DNA of 64,000 nucleotides, taken from assembly GCF_028858725.1 (NCBI RefSeq), contig NC_084771.1:2384915-2448914 (forward strand). Reading direction: 5' to 3'. A program made the translations under genes and the position numbers. The DNA is from Colius striatus (lineage: Eukaryota; Chordata; Aves; Coliiformes; Coliidae). The stretch's first letter is position 1. Each line of letters opens with the position of its first letter. Shown here piece after piece: positions 45,601 to 57,436 of the stretch. The notes beneath the pieces were generated by a model, which had not been told where the DNA came from, did no database searches, and was given only the letters and a program-made list of their open reading frames with translations.

Positions 45601-48600
45601 AATGAAGGGCACCTTGACACAAAGGCAGTGCACTGTACATACCCAGCTAGTAGGTCCAGTAAAGTGAGGAACTGGCAGCCCTGGACATTTGCCCACACAT
45701 CCCTCTCAGTCTCATGTTTTACTATTAGACCTAACAACTATCAGCAAACCCAGTTCCTCTCCTGCATCTTGGCAAGAGGTGGGATCTCCAGGTTTTCACA
45801 AAACTAAGAGCAGCTATCAGATGCTACTGTCAGCCCCTCACACAGCACTTTTAGGCACCAAGCTCAAACTCTTCACAGTCACATCAGAAACAAGCTTGAG
45901 AGAGACCTTGAGAGCTGAGCAGCCATGTCATCATGCTGAAAACTGACTGGTAACCCCATGCAGGAAAGGATGTGCAGTCCCAAACCCAACCACTGTGCAG
46001 CAGCAGATTCCACTGCAGGTTTTCACACGAGGGCTGACACAAACAGCACTCATCTCTGCTTTGTTTGCTTTTGAAGGAGAGTTAATAAAACCCAACACTT
46101 CAGAACTCATCATATGGAAGAAACAGATGAATGGGGTGTAACTGAATCATAAAACCTCTCTCCCTAAAAGTCCTTCTCCCTTCCCCCATCTGGACACCTC
46201 TCCCTCATCCATCAGGGCAATTCTGTACTACACAGGCAGGCCAGAACAGGGGCAGTCAATCTATTTAGTTGACTTGATCCAGATTAAACATCAAAGCCCA
46301 GGGGCCTTCCTTCAACCCAGTCCCTTTGCTGTGTGTGGCCAGGCTCTCAGAAGTCATAGGTAACTGTGCCTTTGGGGAGATGGGAAAAGAGGATCAGGGA
46401 AAGATGTGGAGAGCATTGGAAATTAGAACTGCTGCACTGCTACATTAGTGTGGCCCCATTAGTGGAGCTCCCTTCTCTTCAGCTACTTGCAGCATCTAGT
46501 TCTTACTAGTGGCAGTGCTTGTTGTACCAGCTGTTGTTCCAGGAACCTTCAGTCCAAAGCCAAGTGATCCAAGACTGGCTGTCCCAGTGGAAGGGGCAGT
46601 AACTGGAAACAGAAGACAATATTAAGAGTTTGCATAACCCATTAAACACAGCATCCCATTGAAAAGCTCTACCCTTGCCTGCTCACCCATCTCTGTCTGC
46701 TCTGTATTTGTGTTAAGGAGGATCATTGTTATTCTTCCAGGCAACTTTATCAACCCTGGTGCCAAGCTACCATTGCTTCTCTTTACCTGTTTGGAATTAT
46801 CTAACATTTAACTGCTATCAAATGCTAAGAGAAGCCAAGGTTTCTGGACACTGTCAGGCAGCAAAGGCAATCTCTGCACAAGCCTACAGCTAAAGCAATA
46901 CCATTGCACATACTACAGGAAACACCCTGGTCACATCTCAGCTGCCTGGGAACAACCCCCCTATTAGCATCTAACAACAAATTTCAGATACCCTGATAAA
47001 CAGAGAACACCCACTTGCTTAAAAGCATTCTTAAACACTAAGATTAAGGTCAGTTTTGGAATTAGAGTAGCAATGCAAGTGCTGCAGTGCTAGGCAAAAC
47101 AGAAGTTATTAAACTGCTGCACGTGGCATCTACAAACTGCAGCAGCTCATCAGCTAAACATAATTAGCATGGCTTTAACATAAAACTTGTGAAGGGCCTT
47201 GGGAGCAGCTGCCTAAATTCTTAGAGGTAGGGGTAGGACAGCATGGTGTATGGAACAGTAGCATTAACCCTGGTAAAGAGCAACACTGGCTGTAGCTAGT
47301 TTCCATAATCAAAAGAAACTGAAGTGTTAATGCCTCACTGAAGACTCAGAAAGGGAGCTGTTAGGACTGTCTTCAAACCTGGGCTACTGCCTTTAAAGCT
47401 ATCAGAAAACTGACACTACTTGCTGCCATGAAACTCATTTTGCAAGAGGAAACTTGCCAGTTATTAGCAGGGAAACTTGCAAGCACATAGTAGTGGGAAT
47501 ATTTGTTTTTGGCACCCTGCATCTCTACCATCCCAGGCCACTGTAAAGACGTGCAAACACTTAATGCAAGAGTCAAGGACTGACATAACCAGACTCAAGG
47601 ACAAGTAGCTAAAACAAGACAGTAGCTAAAACACCACTAGAAAGCTAATTTGTGGTGGTACTACCCAGAGAAACACCAAAACAGCTAAAAGTGCCCTGTG
47701 TTGCTTGCCCACTCTGAATCTAAAGTGTGCTTGAGCTTAAACAAAACTCTCACGCCTCACCTTTGAAGACAGTTTGCAAAGAGGGGAGGTGGCAAACAGT
47801 GAGAAGAGCTGGTCTTCTGAATTCTCTATTACCCCAGCATCTACAGCTCCACCACTACCAGCTGCCACCAACCATGCTGCTCATTTATTCCCCTAACAGA
47901 TGAAACCTGCATGTTGTGACTTACGTGAGAGGCCTGTGGCGGTAGACGACGTCGGTGCTGAAGAACTCACTATAGATGAAAACAGGGTAGGCCCTGTTGT
48001 GCCAAGAATGGAGGTTGTGGTGGTGGCTGCAGTTGTGGCAGCTGTGGATGTTACTGCAAAAAGAAAAAGCATCTACCTTGTACAACCAGACCACAGCAAG
48101 CTCTCACCCATTTCAGAAGAGGCGTGCTGAGGAGGGGACACACATCTGCCCATTTCCACCAGGCTTTTGAGGATGGAAGGGCTTCAAACTACTCCTCCTC
48201 GTTTTCTACTTCAGGCTTATCTTTATTACAATGTACCCCTGAAACCCCTGGCTCCTTCCCACTGCACTCAAGCAAGAATTACAGAAGAGAACAAGGCACA
48301 GGGAACACAATCAAAAGCATGGGATGCTCAGGTGAATGGCTGTATGAACTGCCACAGATCACTGATGCTCTTGCAAATTCACAAGCACTTCTAGCTCATT
48401 ACCAGACTCCAGCTTAGAAAACTATTCCCAGAAGGACAGCAGATTCACCAAGTCTCAAGTAATTATTTCCTGAAACAATTTCCTACCTCCAGGTTTGCTT
48501 CCAAAGGCCAGAGTAGGTCCCTGGCTGCTACTGGCAGTCAGCGTTGCTGTGGGTGCACTAGTGGCTGCTGTTGAAGTCAATGATCCAAAGCTTAGACCTG

Positions 48601-51600
48601 CAACAAGCAGAAGGAAATGGAAATTACAGTTGTTTTACTACAGAGACACTGTGGGTTCTGCTGATCACAACAGTCAAGGTAGAAGGGGTAGGAGTATAAG
48701 AAAAACAATGTTATTCAGTCATAGACTCACAGCATGGTGGGGGTTGGAAGGGACCTTTAGAGCTCATCCAGCCCAAGCCCCTGCCAAAGCAGCTCCCACA
48801 GGAACATGGCCAGGAGGGTCTTGAAGAGCTCCAGAGCAGGAGCCTCCACACCCTCCCTGGGCAGCCTGGGCCAGGGCTCCCTCACCTCAGCACTGAAACA
48901 CTTTCTCCTTATGTTTCAATGGAACTGTCTGTGTTGCAGCTTCATCCCATCACCCCTTGTCCTGGCACTGGATACAACAGAGAGAAAGTGCTGCCCCAAG
49001 CTCCTGACACCCACCAGTGAGAGATTTGGAGCTATGAATGAGCTGCCCCCTCAGTCTCCTCTTCTCCAGCCTGAACAGCCCCAGGGCCCGCAGCCTTTCC
49101 TCACAAGGAAGATGCTCCAGTCCCCTGAGCATCTGGGTGGCCCTGCACTGGCCTCTCTGCAGCAGTTCCCTCTGGAGCTGGTGTGGTAAGTACTCTTGTA
49201 CTGTCCCAGAAATGAACTGGAGCTAACACAGGCATTGTGTAAAAAAGATTTCCAAGAATAATGCTGACACAGACAAGCATCACCCTGCCCCAGAGCTGCT
49301 GACCTTCCCTCCAAGGCAGGCACTGTCACCAACAAGTAGACCAAAAGCTCTGCAGGAGGAGGCAGGTTCCTGCCATCAGGGAGGTTACCTTTGGCATTGT
49401 GGGCCAGGCTCATCCTGCAGCACCTCCTCCCCATCACTGCCAGCCCCTTCCCTCTGCACCAGCAAACCCATTCAAAACACTTTAGAAGGGCTTCAAATGC
49501 AACAAGCACTTTCTACACACATTGGCAGAACTATTTCAGCCTCACTCCCTAAACCCAAAGGCTCACCAGCAGTTGTCATTCATCACAGGTGACCCCAGGC
49601 AAGCATCTCAGAAAACCCATCAATTGCAGCTTCATTTGTCACCAGCAGCAGCTGGAGGTTGAAGAATCTAATTCATGGTTACAAATGCATCAAGGGTGGG
49701 TGTGAGGAGGCTGGAGCCAGGCTGTGCTCAGGGATGGCCAGTGGCAGGACAAGGGGCAACAAACTGAGGTTCCAAAGAGACACAAGGACAAAGTTGTTCC
49801 CTGTTGAGGTGAGGGAGCACTGGCAGGGGCTGCCCAGATGGGCTGTGGAGGCTCCTTCTCTGGAGACATCCCAACCCAGCTGGATGAGTTCAAGTGTGCC
49901 TTACTCTAGGTGGTGCTGCCCTGGCAGGGGAGTTGCACTGGATGAGCTCTCCAGGCCCCTTCCAGCCCTTGAGACTCTGTGGATCTCCACACCATCCCCA
50001 GCTATCCTCTGTGCTGACAGGCTTCCTGACTACAGCAGCCATCTGAAGCCCTGGCACTCACCTGTGGTCTGTCCCCCAAGGCTGAAGGGGGCTGCTGACT
50101 GGGTTGCAGTTCCCAAGGTGGCAGCAGTGGTGGCAGCAGTTGCTGTCCCAAAGGTCAGCCCGGTGGATGGTGCTTGGGGAGCTGCGGTGCCGATGTTGAA
50201 GGTGCTTGTGCCAGCCTGAGTTGTGCTACCACTGGAAAAAGTAAATCCTCCAGTTGTCCCAGACTGAGCTGTGGTGGTGCTGCTGCTGCTGCTGGTGGTG
50301 GTGCCAGCAGATCCAAACACAAAGCCAGTAGGGGCTGCTGCTTGACTCGAGGCCACGCTGGTTGGTGCAGACCTACCAAATGCAAAGCCCCCTGCGATTC
50401 CAGTAGCTTGTGTTGCAGCACTGCCTCCAAAGCTTAACTTTGGTGCATTCATCCTAGAGAAGAAAAGAAGCCAATCTGTTGGAGATGAATATCTACTCAA
50501 TTTCAAGGCTTTCTAACAGTTTGCTGCCAGCAGAAATCACCCTTCCAAAGGCCATGCACTCAGTCAGGGGTGTGTTGCAAGTTTGGCAATGTCTACACCA
50601 CAACCCTTGTCATCTGAAGTCCTCTTCAGTCTCTTTATACTAACTCCCTCTTAAATTACCTTCACCCAGCCAGGCACCAGAAGACATTTATAGCAGTGTA
50701 AGTGAAGTTGCTTACTCTCTCAGCTCTCACACCTCCTTTTGCACTTCTTCTATATAAGACTATATTTTTCAACTAACTCTTAGTGCCAGTCCCCATTGCA
50801 GCTCCCTTCCCAATGCTCCCATCTGGCAAGCTTCAACAACAGCAGGTTGGAAGAATCACTTCCAAGCTTACAGCCCCTCCCAAGGACAAAATGGTCCTAC
50901 TTGGCTGAAGAAACATTCTGAGTGCTCCACATTTGGATCAGAAAGGACAAGATGTTTCATGCTGAGACACAAAGCTGTATCATTTCTTCATGCAAGCATC
51001 CATACCCCAATTACAGACCAAAATGTGAAACAGCTCATTCTCAATGCCCATCTGAAAAAAGGCAGCACTGACACAAACACATTGCACTAAAGATGCTTCC
51101 CAGAGTGCTCCAGTCAATTGGGGCACAAGAGTAAGGGGTTTGCTGCCTGAGAATTACTTGCAGTAATTACTTGCACTTCCCAGGGGCATCGCCCACAGAA
51201 ACACAGAGTCTCAAGGGCTGGGAGGGGCCTGGAAAGCTCAGCCAGTGCAACCCCCCTGCCAGGGCAGCACCACCTAGAGCAGGGCACACAGGAACCAGCT
51301 GGGTTGGGATGTCTCCAGAGAAGGAGCCTCCACAGCCCATCTGGGCAGCCCCTGCAGAGCTCAGCCAGTGCAACCCCCCTGCCAGGGCAGCACCACCTAG
51401 AGCAGGGCACACAGGAACTCCTCCAGCTGGGTTGGAATGTCTCCAGAGAAGGAGCCTCCACAGCCCATCTGGGCAGCCCCTGCCAGTGCTCCCCAGCGCC
51501 CAGGGCCGCCCAGCACCCGCTCCCCGGGGCCCGTCGGCCCCGCGCCCCTCACCCCAGAGGGAACACGGTGGTTGTGGGAGCCGCAGTCGCCGTGGTCGGC

Positions 51601-51821
51601 GTCCCGAAGCTGAAGCTGGGGGGCTGCGTGGCGGCGGCCGGCTTGCTGAAGGAGAAGGGCTGGCTGCTGGCCGGCGTCTGGGCCGTGCTGCCGAAGCTGA
51701 AGCCCCCCGAAGCGGCGGGCGTGGAGAACGAAAAGCCCGTCGTGGCCGTGGTGCCGGTCGTCTTCGGTGTGCCCAAACCGAAGCCGCTGCCCGCCGCGCC
51801 CGACCCGAAGCCGAAGCTCAT
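42680..51821 (-). CDS. NUP62: NUP62, nuclear pore glycoprotein p62
   Basis: Eleven coding exons in transcript order: 51821-51553, 50453-50062, 48597-48487, 48053-47925, 46602-46507, 45451-45343, 45087-44943, 44549-44500, 44378-44244, 43728-43617, 42746-42680. Phases agree throughout (1,615 nt, 538 codons plus one base). Exons 1-6 encode the FG-repeat, Ser/Thr/Ala-rich channel domain (starts MSFGFGSGAAGSGFG); exons 7-11 encode the coiled coil (MTYAQLESLINKWSLELEDQ, LDQELDFILSQQKELEDLL). The short final exon (about 30 residues in the vertebrate protein) was not found before the MROH palindrome. The last three exons lie in the palindrome arm. NUP62CL is the likely human positional counterpart. 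Confidence 0.9.
43976..44161 (+). repeat. CR1 3'-end fragment in NUP62 intron
   Basis: Ends in the CR1 tail CATTCTATGATTCTATG; mirror of 105-290. Confidence 0.9.
45086..45307. repeat. 111-bp tandem duplication at a NUP62 splice site
   Basis: Two copies, 45,086-45,196 and 45,197-45,307, slightly diverged. Each begins CACTGGGAGGAAGTGCCACA, so the acceptor of NUP62 exon 7 (AG at 45,088-45,089, minus strand) is duplicated 111 bp upstream in the intron. Confidence 0.85.
46603..47924. other. NUP62 intron, unannotated
   Basis: No repeat, exon or RNA gene recognised. The intron at 45,452-46,506 is likewise blank. Confidence 0.5.
48716..49185 (-). repeat. CR1 fragment in NUP62 intron 2
   Basis: Starts with a reverse CR1 tail (CATAGACTCACAGCATGGTG) and runs into the ORF2 C-terminal coding region. 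Bases 49,186-49,660 show nothing else. Confidence 0.85.
49665..49985 (+). repeat. CR1 3' fragment in NUP62 intron 2
   Basis: Plus-strand ORF2 C-terminus and 3' end, finishing CTTGAGACTCTGTGGATC. Confidence 0.85.
50454..51185. other. NUP62 intron 1, unannotated part
   Basis: AT-richer intronic sequence with nothing recognised. Confidence 0.5.
51186..51494 (-). repeat. Tandemly duplicated CR1 fragment next to NUP62 exon 1
   Basis: The block GCAGAGCTCAGCCAGTGCAA-like to CAGCCCATCTGGGCAGCCCC occurs twice in tandem (about 51,230-51,353 and 51,354-51,481). It ends about 60 bp from the exon 1 donor, inside the CpG-rich region. Confidence 0.8.
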
Positions 51822-52330
51822 GGCTGCTGCGGGACGGAGCCCCAGCCCCGGAGCCAGGCCCAGCCCCGGCCGGAAGCGGAAACCCAACCGCCCCGCGCGC
51901 GGCCCAGCAAAGCACCGCCCCCTCCGTCGCCGGCCAACCACCGGCCGCGTTTTCCCCGCCCTCAGCAGTCATTGGCCGCTCCAGCCGCCACTCCCGGTAA
52001 GCCCGGTCGGATTGGCTGGTGACGTCGAGGCGAGGCGCGAGGGGCGGCGGTTCCCCGTTGCCGTGGCGACGCGGACGCGGCGGCGGCTGGGCCGGGGCCT
52101 GGCGGCGGCTGGAGCGGCGCGGAGCGGGGCGCGGGGTCGAGAGCCGCGGCGTGTCCGTCCCCCCGCGGCTGGGCACACAACCCGTGCGCGAACGCCTGCC
52201 CGGGCCCTCGGGGGCAGCGCTGGGCCGAGGCGACCCGCTGCCCTCGCTGTGGCTGCGGTGGCTACAGATGCGTGTGGAGGTGGGGCCTGCTGTTAGCTCG
52301 GTGGCCGCTGTGAGGCTTGGGCTGCGATTG
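51495..52330. promoter_or_regulatory. CpG-island bidirectional promoter of NUP62 and DNAAF6
   Basis: Very GC- and CpG-rich block covering NUP62 exon 1 (ATG at 51,821, minus) and DNAAF6 exon 1 (ATG at 52,268, plus), 447 bp apart head-to-head. ATTGG (CCAAT-box complement) occurs at 51,971-51,975 and 52,011-52,015, and a half CRE TGACGTCG at 52,020-52,027. No TATA box. Confidence 0.8.
52057..52070. promoter_or_regulatory. RFX X-box-like site
   Basis: GTTGCCGTGGCGAC fits the RFX consensus GTNRCC-N2-RGYAAC with one mismatch. It lies 198 bp before the DNAAF6 ATG. RFX factors control many motile-cilium genes, so a site here suits DNAAF6. Confidence 0.5.
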
Positions 52331-55300
52331 CAATAAGTGCTAAAGAGTCTATAAGCTGAGGCATTGGAAGGGGCTGCCCAGGGAGCTGCTGGAGTCACCG
52401 TCCCTGGAGGGGTTTCAGAGCTGGGTGGCTGTTGCACTGAGGGCAATGGGCTGGTGGGTGATGGGGCTGGGACAGAGGCTGCACCCCATGGGCTGAAAGA
52501 TCCCTTCCAGCTGAGACCACTCTGTGATTCTAGGAAAGGTGGAGTATGTTCTGTTATATATGTTTTAACATCATGCATGTAAAAGTTTGGCTGAACTTTA
52601 TCCTTTGTAGAACACCCAGTAGGAAAATTGTGCTTTCCAAGTTGTACAGGACACATTTTGTTCCTTCTTCACATGTCACTTGTTTTTTGGTGCATAGGTG
52701 AGTGGCAGGTATTGATATGGACAGTCTTTCCTCAGGCCCTTCTCTGCAGTTGCTTGCCAAGCTGCTTCATGATACTCAAGAAGATGATGATGATGATGAA
52801 CATGTGGTGAGTCTTTCATCAGAAGTACTGCTTCTTTTACATGTTGTACCATGACCTTATTAACTGAGGAGAAGTGAAGCTCTCTTTCCCAGAGTATGTG
52901 AACAGGAACTTTGAAGGTCTTGGACTGACTTGAAACACAGAAACACAGTGTCACAAGCTCTTGAGGGAGAGACTAGGAAGGTGCCCCAGGAAAACAAGGA
53001 GAGATTGTGACCACAAGATGGGAGGGAGATTTAGTTTTTCAGCTTGAAAGAAGTGAGAACTTGTACTTGAAAGAGCTTTAGATACTTTACACTTCCCCCT
53101 GCTTCTCCCTGAAGTCTGCTGGAGGTGAAGGCAATTGCAGCTGAATGCTGCATGTGGAGGGAAAAAAGTTGCTGCTCAACTTCTGAGTAAAGACTAAAAT
53201 AGCCAGAGGCAGCCAAGTGAACTCATTCTGTGTGCCAGGCGTTGAAGGACTGTAGAGATAATTGGTCATTGAAGTACAATAGATATGTTGGTGATTGTAG
53301 AATAGGAAAGGGTGGGTAATCATTTGAAGGTGAGTGGTCTGAATCACTGATGAGAGAAGCATCTTTCCCTTCTCTATCCATTCACCTCAGGACTAGGTGA
53401 AAATCACAGCTTTTGGAAACCATGCAGCTGCTGCTTTTCTCAAGGCCTGCATGGGAGGAGTAGCCCAGGAGGGCCAGAGGTGCTGACAAACACAATGTAG
53501 AGGGCCTCTGTGAAGGCTCAGAGACTGCCAGGTCTCTTAAGAGTTTGAACAAGTCATGTTATGACATGGATAACAAAAACTGCAAACTCCTCAGTGTTCC
53601 TCTAATGCACTCAGCAAAGAGCCAGCTGGCTGCCCCAGCAGCTGTGGGCAAGTATTGGTAAAGATGGAAATGTTGGGCATCAAAGGGGTTCATATGCCTT
53701 GAAGTTTCCTTTCAGTAGGGGGTAGATGTGATCCTTCACACTCCAGCTACACTTTAGCTGCTTGCTGGCTGCCTTTTAAAAGTGGCATTATTGCTGTACA
53801 TCTTTGCAGTCAACATCCTGATTTTGAAAGAATTTGTTTACATCTTATTAATGAAATGAGTGACACTTCAGAGACAGCAATGGCAAACTGCCACAAGGGA
53901 TGGCAATTAAGTCTGAGTCAATCTGGGGAAATGGAAATCTTTATTTTGATTTAATTGAATGTTCTGTGCATGTGAGGCACTGTTATCAAACCAAAGGGAT
54001 CTTCACATATAGAGGAATGCCTCACATAGGCCTATTAGCACTAAATTGATTCATAATTAGAGGGAAATGTTGTTGCCTCATATGACTTTGACTGTCAAAA
54101 GGAAACCTGTAGCACCCTCAGCTTCCTGGCAGGCAAAGCATGGAAGTTTTTGCCAGAGTGCTGTGGAAGCTAATGCTCAGAAAGCACAGCTGTCTGTAAC
54201 ACAGGGCTTTGGGGAGTACTGCTCAAACCCACTGGGGCAAGGTCACTTTCTGCTGGGTGAGTGTGACAAGGAAAGAAGGTTCAGTGGATCCTAGCAGGGA
54301 TTTGTTTGACCTTATTTGGTATTTATTGACATAATTGTTACTGAGCTGGGCTCTATGTAGTTAATTGAAGCTGCATTTGCCTTTTTTTCCTCAGCCTCAC
54401 TGTTCAGTTAATGCCATGACTCCTGGGACTATTGGACCAGGAAAGAGAGAGACCACTGGTAAGGAGGAGTGTCTGTGTGGTTTAATGTTCAGTGCCATGG
54501 TAGCAGACTGTAACAGCTGTAGTAAGTTACCAGTAATAGGGTTTGCTTGAGTCAGAGAGAGGTCATTGACCTCCAAGATGGAAACAGCATTACATTTTAC
54601 ACTGTAAAATTCTTCTGGTCCTGAAAGTTTAGCTGCAAAATAACCCCCACAAAAACACACAGAAAAGGTAACTCCAGATCACAGCAGCCTCCAGTGATGA
54701 TGAGAAACAGAGTACAGAGCACAGCCTGGACATGGGCTGAGGGGAATCATAACTGAGCAGCCAAAAGCTCCACATGGAGATGTTAGTGCTCACTCAGAGC
54801 AAACAAGGAAGATGGACTTCTAGGTACTCACCTGAAGGGGTCTTCATGGAGTCGACTGTGTGGATTTGAGCCTATGCCTATGATGAGGAAAAGCTAGAGA
54901 GTGTGTTGTGAAGCACAGTTGTGCCATGCTCCCTCACTGAAGTGTCACAACCCTATTTAGACCACATCTAGAAACAAGAGCTTTGTTCAGTGCTGCCCTC
55001 AACAGTCCAAGAGACATTTTTCAGTTCCTGCACCTACTTCTTTGCCTGGAAACACTGGACAATTCCAGACTTTACCTGGCCACAGGTGTTCTGGCACTAT
55101 GTGGAAAAGCAGACTCTCAGACAGTGAGAACAGATATGTTCAGGCTTCCTAAACTGGTGTGAATCATACTCAGGAAAGAAAAGAAGACAAGTTTAGCCTT
55201 GGCACAGTAAATGTAAAGTTGTTCCTGGAGCTTAGTTATGAGCTGTAAGAAAGGCCAGCAAGGACTAGGATGACTGTAGCAGCAAAGGAACTGTTGCAAA

Positions 55301-55969
55301 TATAACAAATAGAGTAGTTTTGCTTGGGATTCCAACAATAGCCAGAGATTCTTACTATAAAAACCTTCAAGCTGGAGATTTACCAGCTTACCTTTCCATG
55401 TAGGACAGGCATAAACCAGGGTATCCTGCCTGTGAGCTGTCATGTGTCTTCTGTACCTTATCTGGTCTGTGCTCAATAATTAAGGGGAAGAGCTGGATTT
55501 CTGTGTGAGAAAGGAGGTCCTTTTGTAAATGACTCTGCCCACATAAAAATCTCATGTTGAGGGGCTTGGGGAGGATTAATATTTCACACTGCTACACTTC
55601 ACCCATTTTTGAAGTGCTAGATATTTTATGCCTGAAAGGGGGATTTCCTTGACATGGAGGTTGGATAAAGCAGACTTAAAGGAAAGGAAAACATTCTGTC
55701 TTCCTTCTGCATTCTGAGCTGAAGGAGACTGTGGGCATTAACTAGAATGCTTTTAGTACAAAGGCTTTTTTCTGAAGCCTAGGAAAAGCTGAAGTTTTCA
55801 GCAAACCTAAAGGATCAGAGACATTCCAGTCTATGACAGGATGATTTTTCTCATCACTTGCAGATACTTTCCAAGTGAAACCTGGAAATGATAAAACTAT
55901 TTGGAATACAGAGGAAGTCCCAGAAGGATCTGAATTTGAGGATTCCTGGGACCCTAGAGAACAACCAGA
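52268..55969 (+). CDS. DNAAF6: DNAAF6 (PIH1D3), first four exons only
   Basis: Cytoplasmic assembly factor for axonemal dynein arms, working with HSP90-type chaperone complexes in motile cilia and sperm. Exons: 52268-52309, 52750-52806, 54395-54458, 55864-55969, with phases 0, 0, 1 and 2 consistent. Recognised from the VSSVAA/LLAKLL opening, an acidic run (QEDDDDDEH), MTPGTIGPG and IWNTEEVPEGSEFEDSWD, all in the order of the mammalian N-terminus. The model gives 89 codons plus two bases. The following exons with the PIH1 domain are not seen up to 64,000. Instead a CR1 and an MROH segmental copy follow. The gene may continue past the window or be broken here. Confidence 0.8.
52355..52535 (+). 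repeat. CR1 3'-end fragment in DNAAF6 intron 1
   Basis: Weakly conserved CR1 end: GGAAGGGGCTGCCCAGGGAG through TCCCTTCCAGCTGAGACCAC to TCTGTGATTCTAG. Confidence 0.7.
52807..54394. other. DNAAF6 intron 2
   Basis: No repeat or exon recognised. The next intron, 54,459-55,863, is equally blank. Confidence 0.5.
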
Positions 55970-56036
55970 GTAAGTGAGCTGAGACTACCTGTATGGGCTT
56001 TACAGGGCATTAGTGGAAACAGCAGTTAAACAGCAT

Positions 56037-56610
56037 TGTTGTGGTTTAACCCCAGGCAGCAGCTATTACCCCACAGCTGCTCACTCACTCCTGATGGGAT
56101 GGTGAGGAGAACCAAAAGCAAGTAAAGCTCATGGGTTGGGATAAGAACAGTTTAATAATGGAAACAAATAATAAAATATATCTGTTATTGTTACTATAAT
56201 GAAAAGGAAGATGACAGGATCATGAAATAAAGCCCAAGAGAGACAAGTGGCGCCCAATGCAGTTGCTCAATGCCCACTGACCCATGCTCAGCCAGTCCCT
56301 GAGCTGTGACCTGTCTCTCCCAGCCAACTCCCTCCAGTTTATATACTGGCCATGACCTCATATGGTATGGAATATTCCTTTGATCAGTTTGGGTCAGCTG
56401 TCCTAGCTGTATCTCCTCCCAGTTTCTCATGTTCCTCCAACCTTCGTGATGGCAGGCCATGAGAAGCCAAAAAACAAAATCCTTGACTTAGGATAAGTGC
56501 TACTTAGCAACAACTAAACCTCAGTGTGTTATCAACACACTAAATCCAAACCACAGCCTGTGCAAGCTGCTAGGGAGAAAATTAACTCTGTCCCAGCTGA
56601 AATCAGGACA
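56037..56610 (-). mobile_element. Solo ERVL-type LTR
   Basis: 574 bp from TGTCCTGATTTCAGCTGGGA (reverse, right end) to GGTTTAACCACAAC-type end at 56,037. The flanks AGCAT (56,032-56,036) and AACAT (56,611-56,615) look like a 5-bp target duplication with one change. Resembles LTRs common in songbird genomes. Bases 56,616-57,436 show nothing. Confidence 0.75.
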
Positions 56611-57436
56611 AACATCTACTGCATTTGAGTGAAGCAGCCATCTGAAAAGCTCGTGTCATGGAAGGAGAAAGGAAGGATATCAGTGTTGCATCTAAAGCAA
56701 CATGTGAGAAGCAGTTTTAATGTCTCCCTTGCAAGCCCTCTGATCTCATAATATACAGTTGGTTTTTCTTATCATAAGATTACTTGTAGTGTCAGTATAA
56801 AGTGGGATTAGGAGGGGAAGCTGGCCAGCCAAATGACTTACAGGCCTTCAAGTCTGCCATTTGTGTGCAATACCTGTCTTTTCCCACTGTAACTGAGATA
56901 CATTCATTTTTCATACTCATAAATTCATAAAGTGCTCCAACTTAACATTTGCATTTCAAAGAATTAAGTTCTTTAAGTGACAAATAGTACTCCAGGAAGG
57001 AAGGTTATATGCAGGCAGTTCTGAGCTTTCAGATCTTGTCATTCATTCTCAGTCTCTCAAGGGATAACCTAAAACCAGAGACTCTTCCCTCACTCCTAGA
57101 AAAACAACAACAAACGCATTCTTGAAACAGATACAACCAGGCATGTCATCTGTAGTTTGTAAGGGTCAAAAAGCCTTCAGGGTCAGACCATCATTGTGTC
57201 CTGATGCCGTATCCTGGAGTGCCACAGGCTGGAGCAGATGGACTGAAGCCCATGAGGCTGCACATTGTACATTAGTTTGTAGTCCAGCATCCTCGTTTTC
57301 CTCTGCATCTAAGTCATGCCATGAAGTGCTTCATTTCCTGGGACTGGGACCTGAATTCAGACTCAGCTCAGCAAATGATTTGGCATTTACCTATAGCCTC
57401 ACATATGGCTCTGCTTGAAACTGTCACCTGTGAGGT

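Noticed and set aside
51397-52656. 419-codon minus-strand and 330-codon plus-strand frames over the CpG island
   Set aside because: They cross NUP62 exon 1, the promoter and CR1 sequence; high GC removes stops. Only the FG-repeat exon part is real.
52736-52749. DNAAF6 exon 2 start at 52,736
   Set aside because: Requires phase 1, but exon 1 ends in phase 0 after GCT at 52,309; the acceptor at 52,748-52,749 fits and yields LLAKLL.
56194-56460. 88-codon minus-strand frame
   Set aside because: Located inside the ERVL-type solo LTR.
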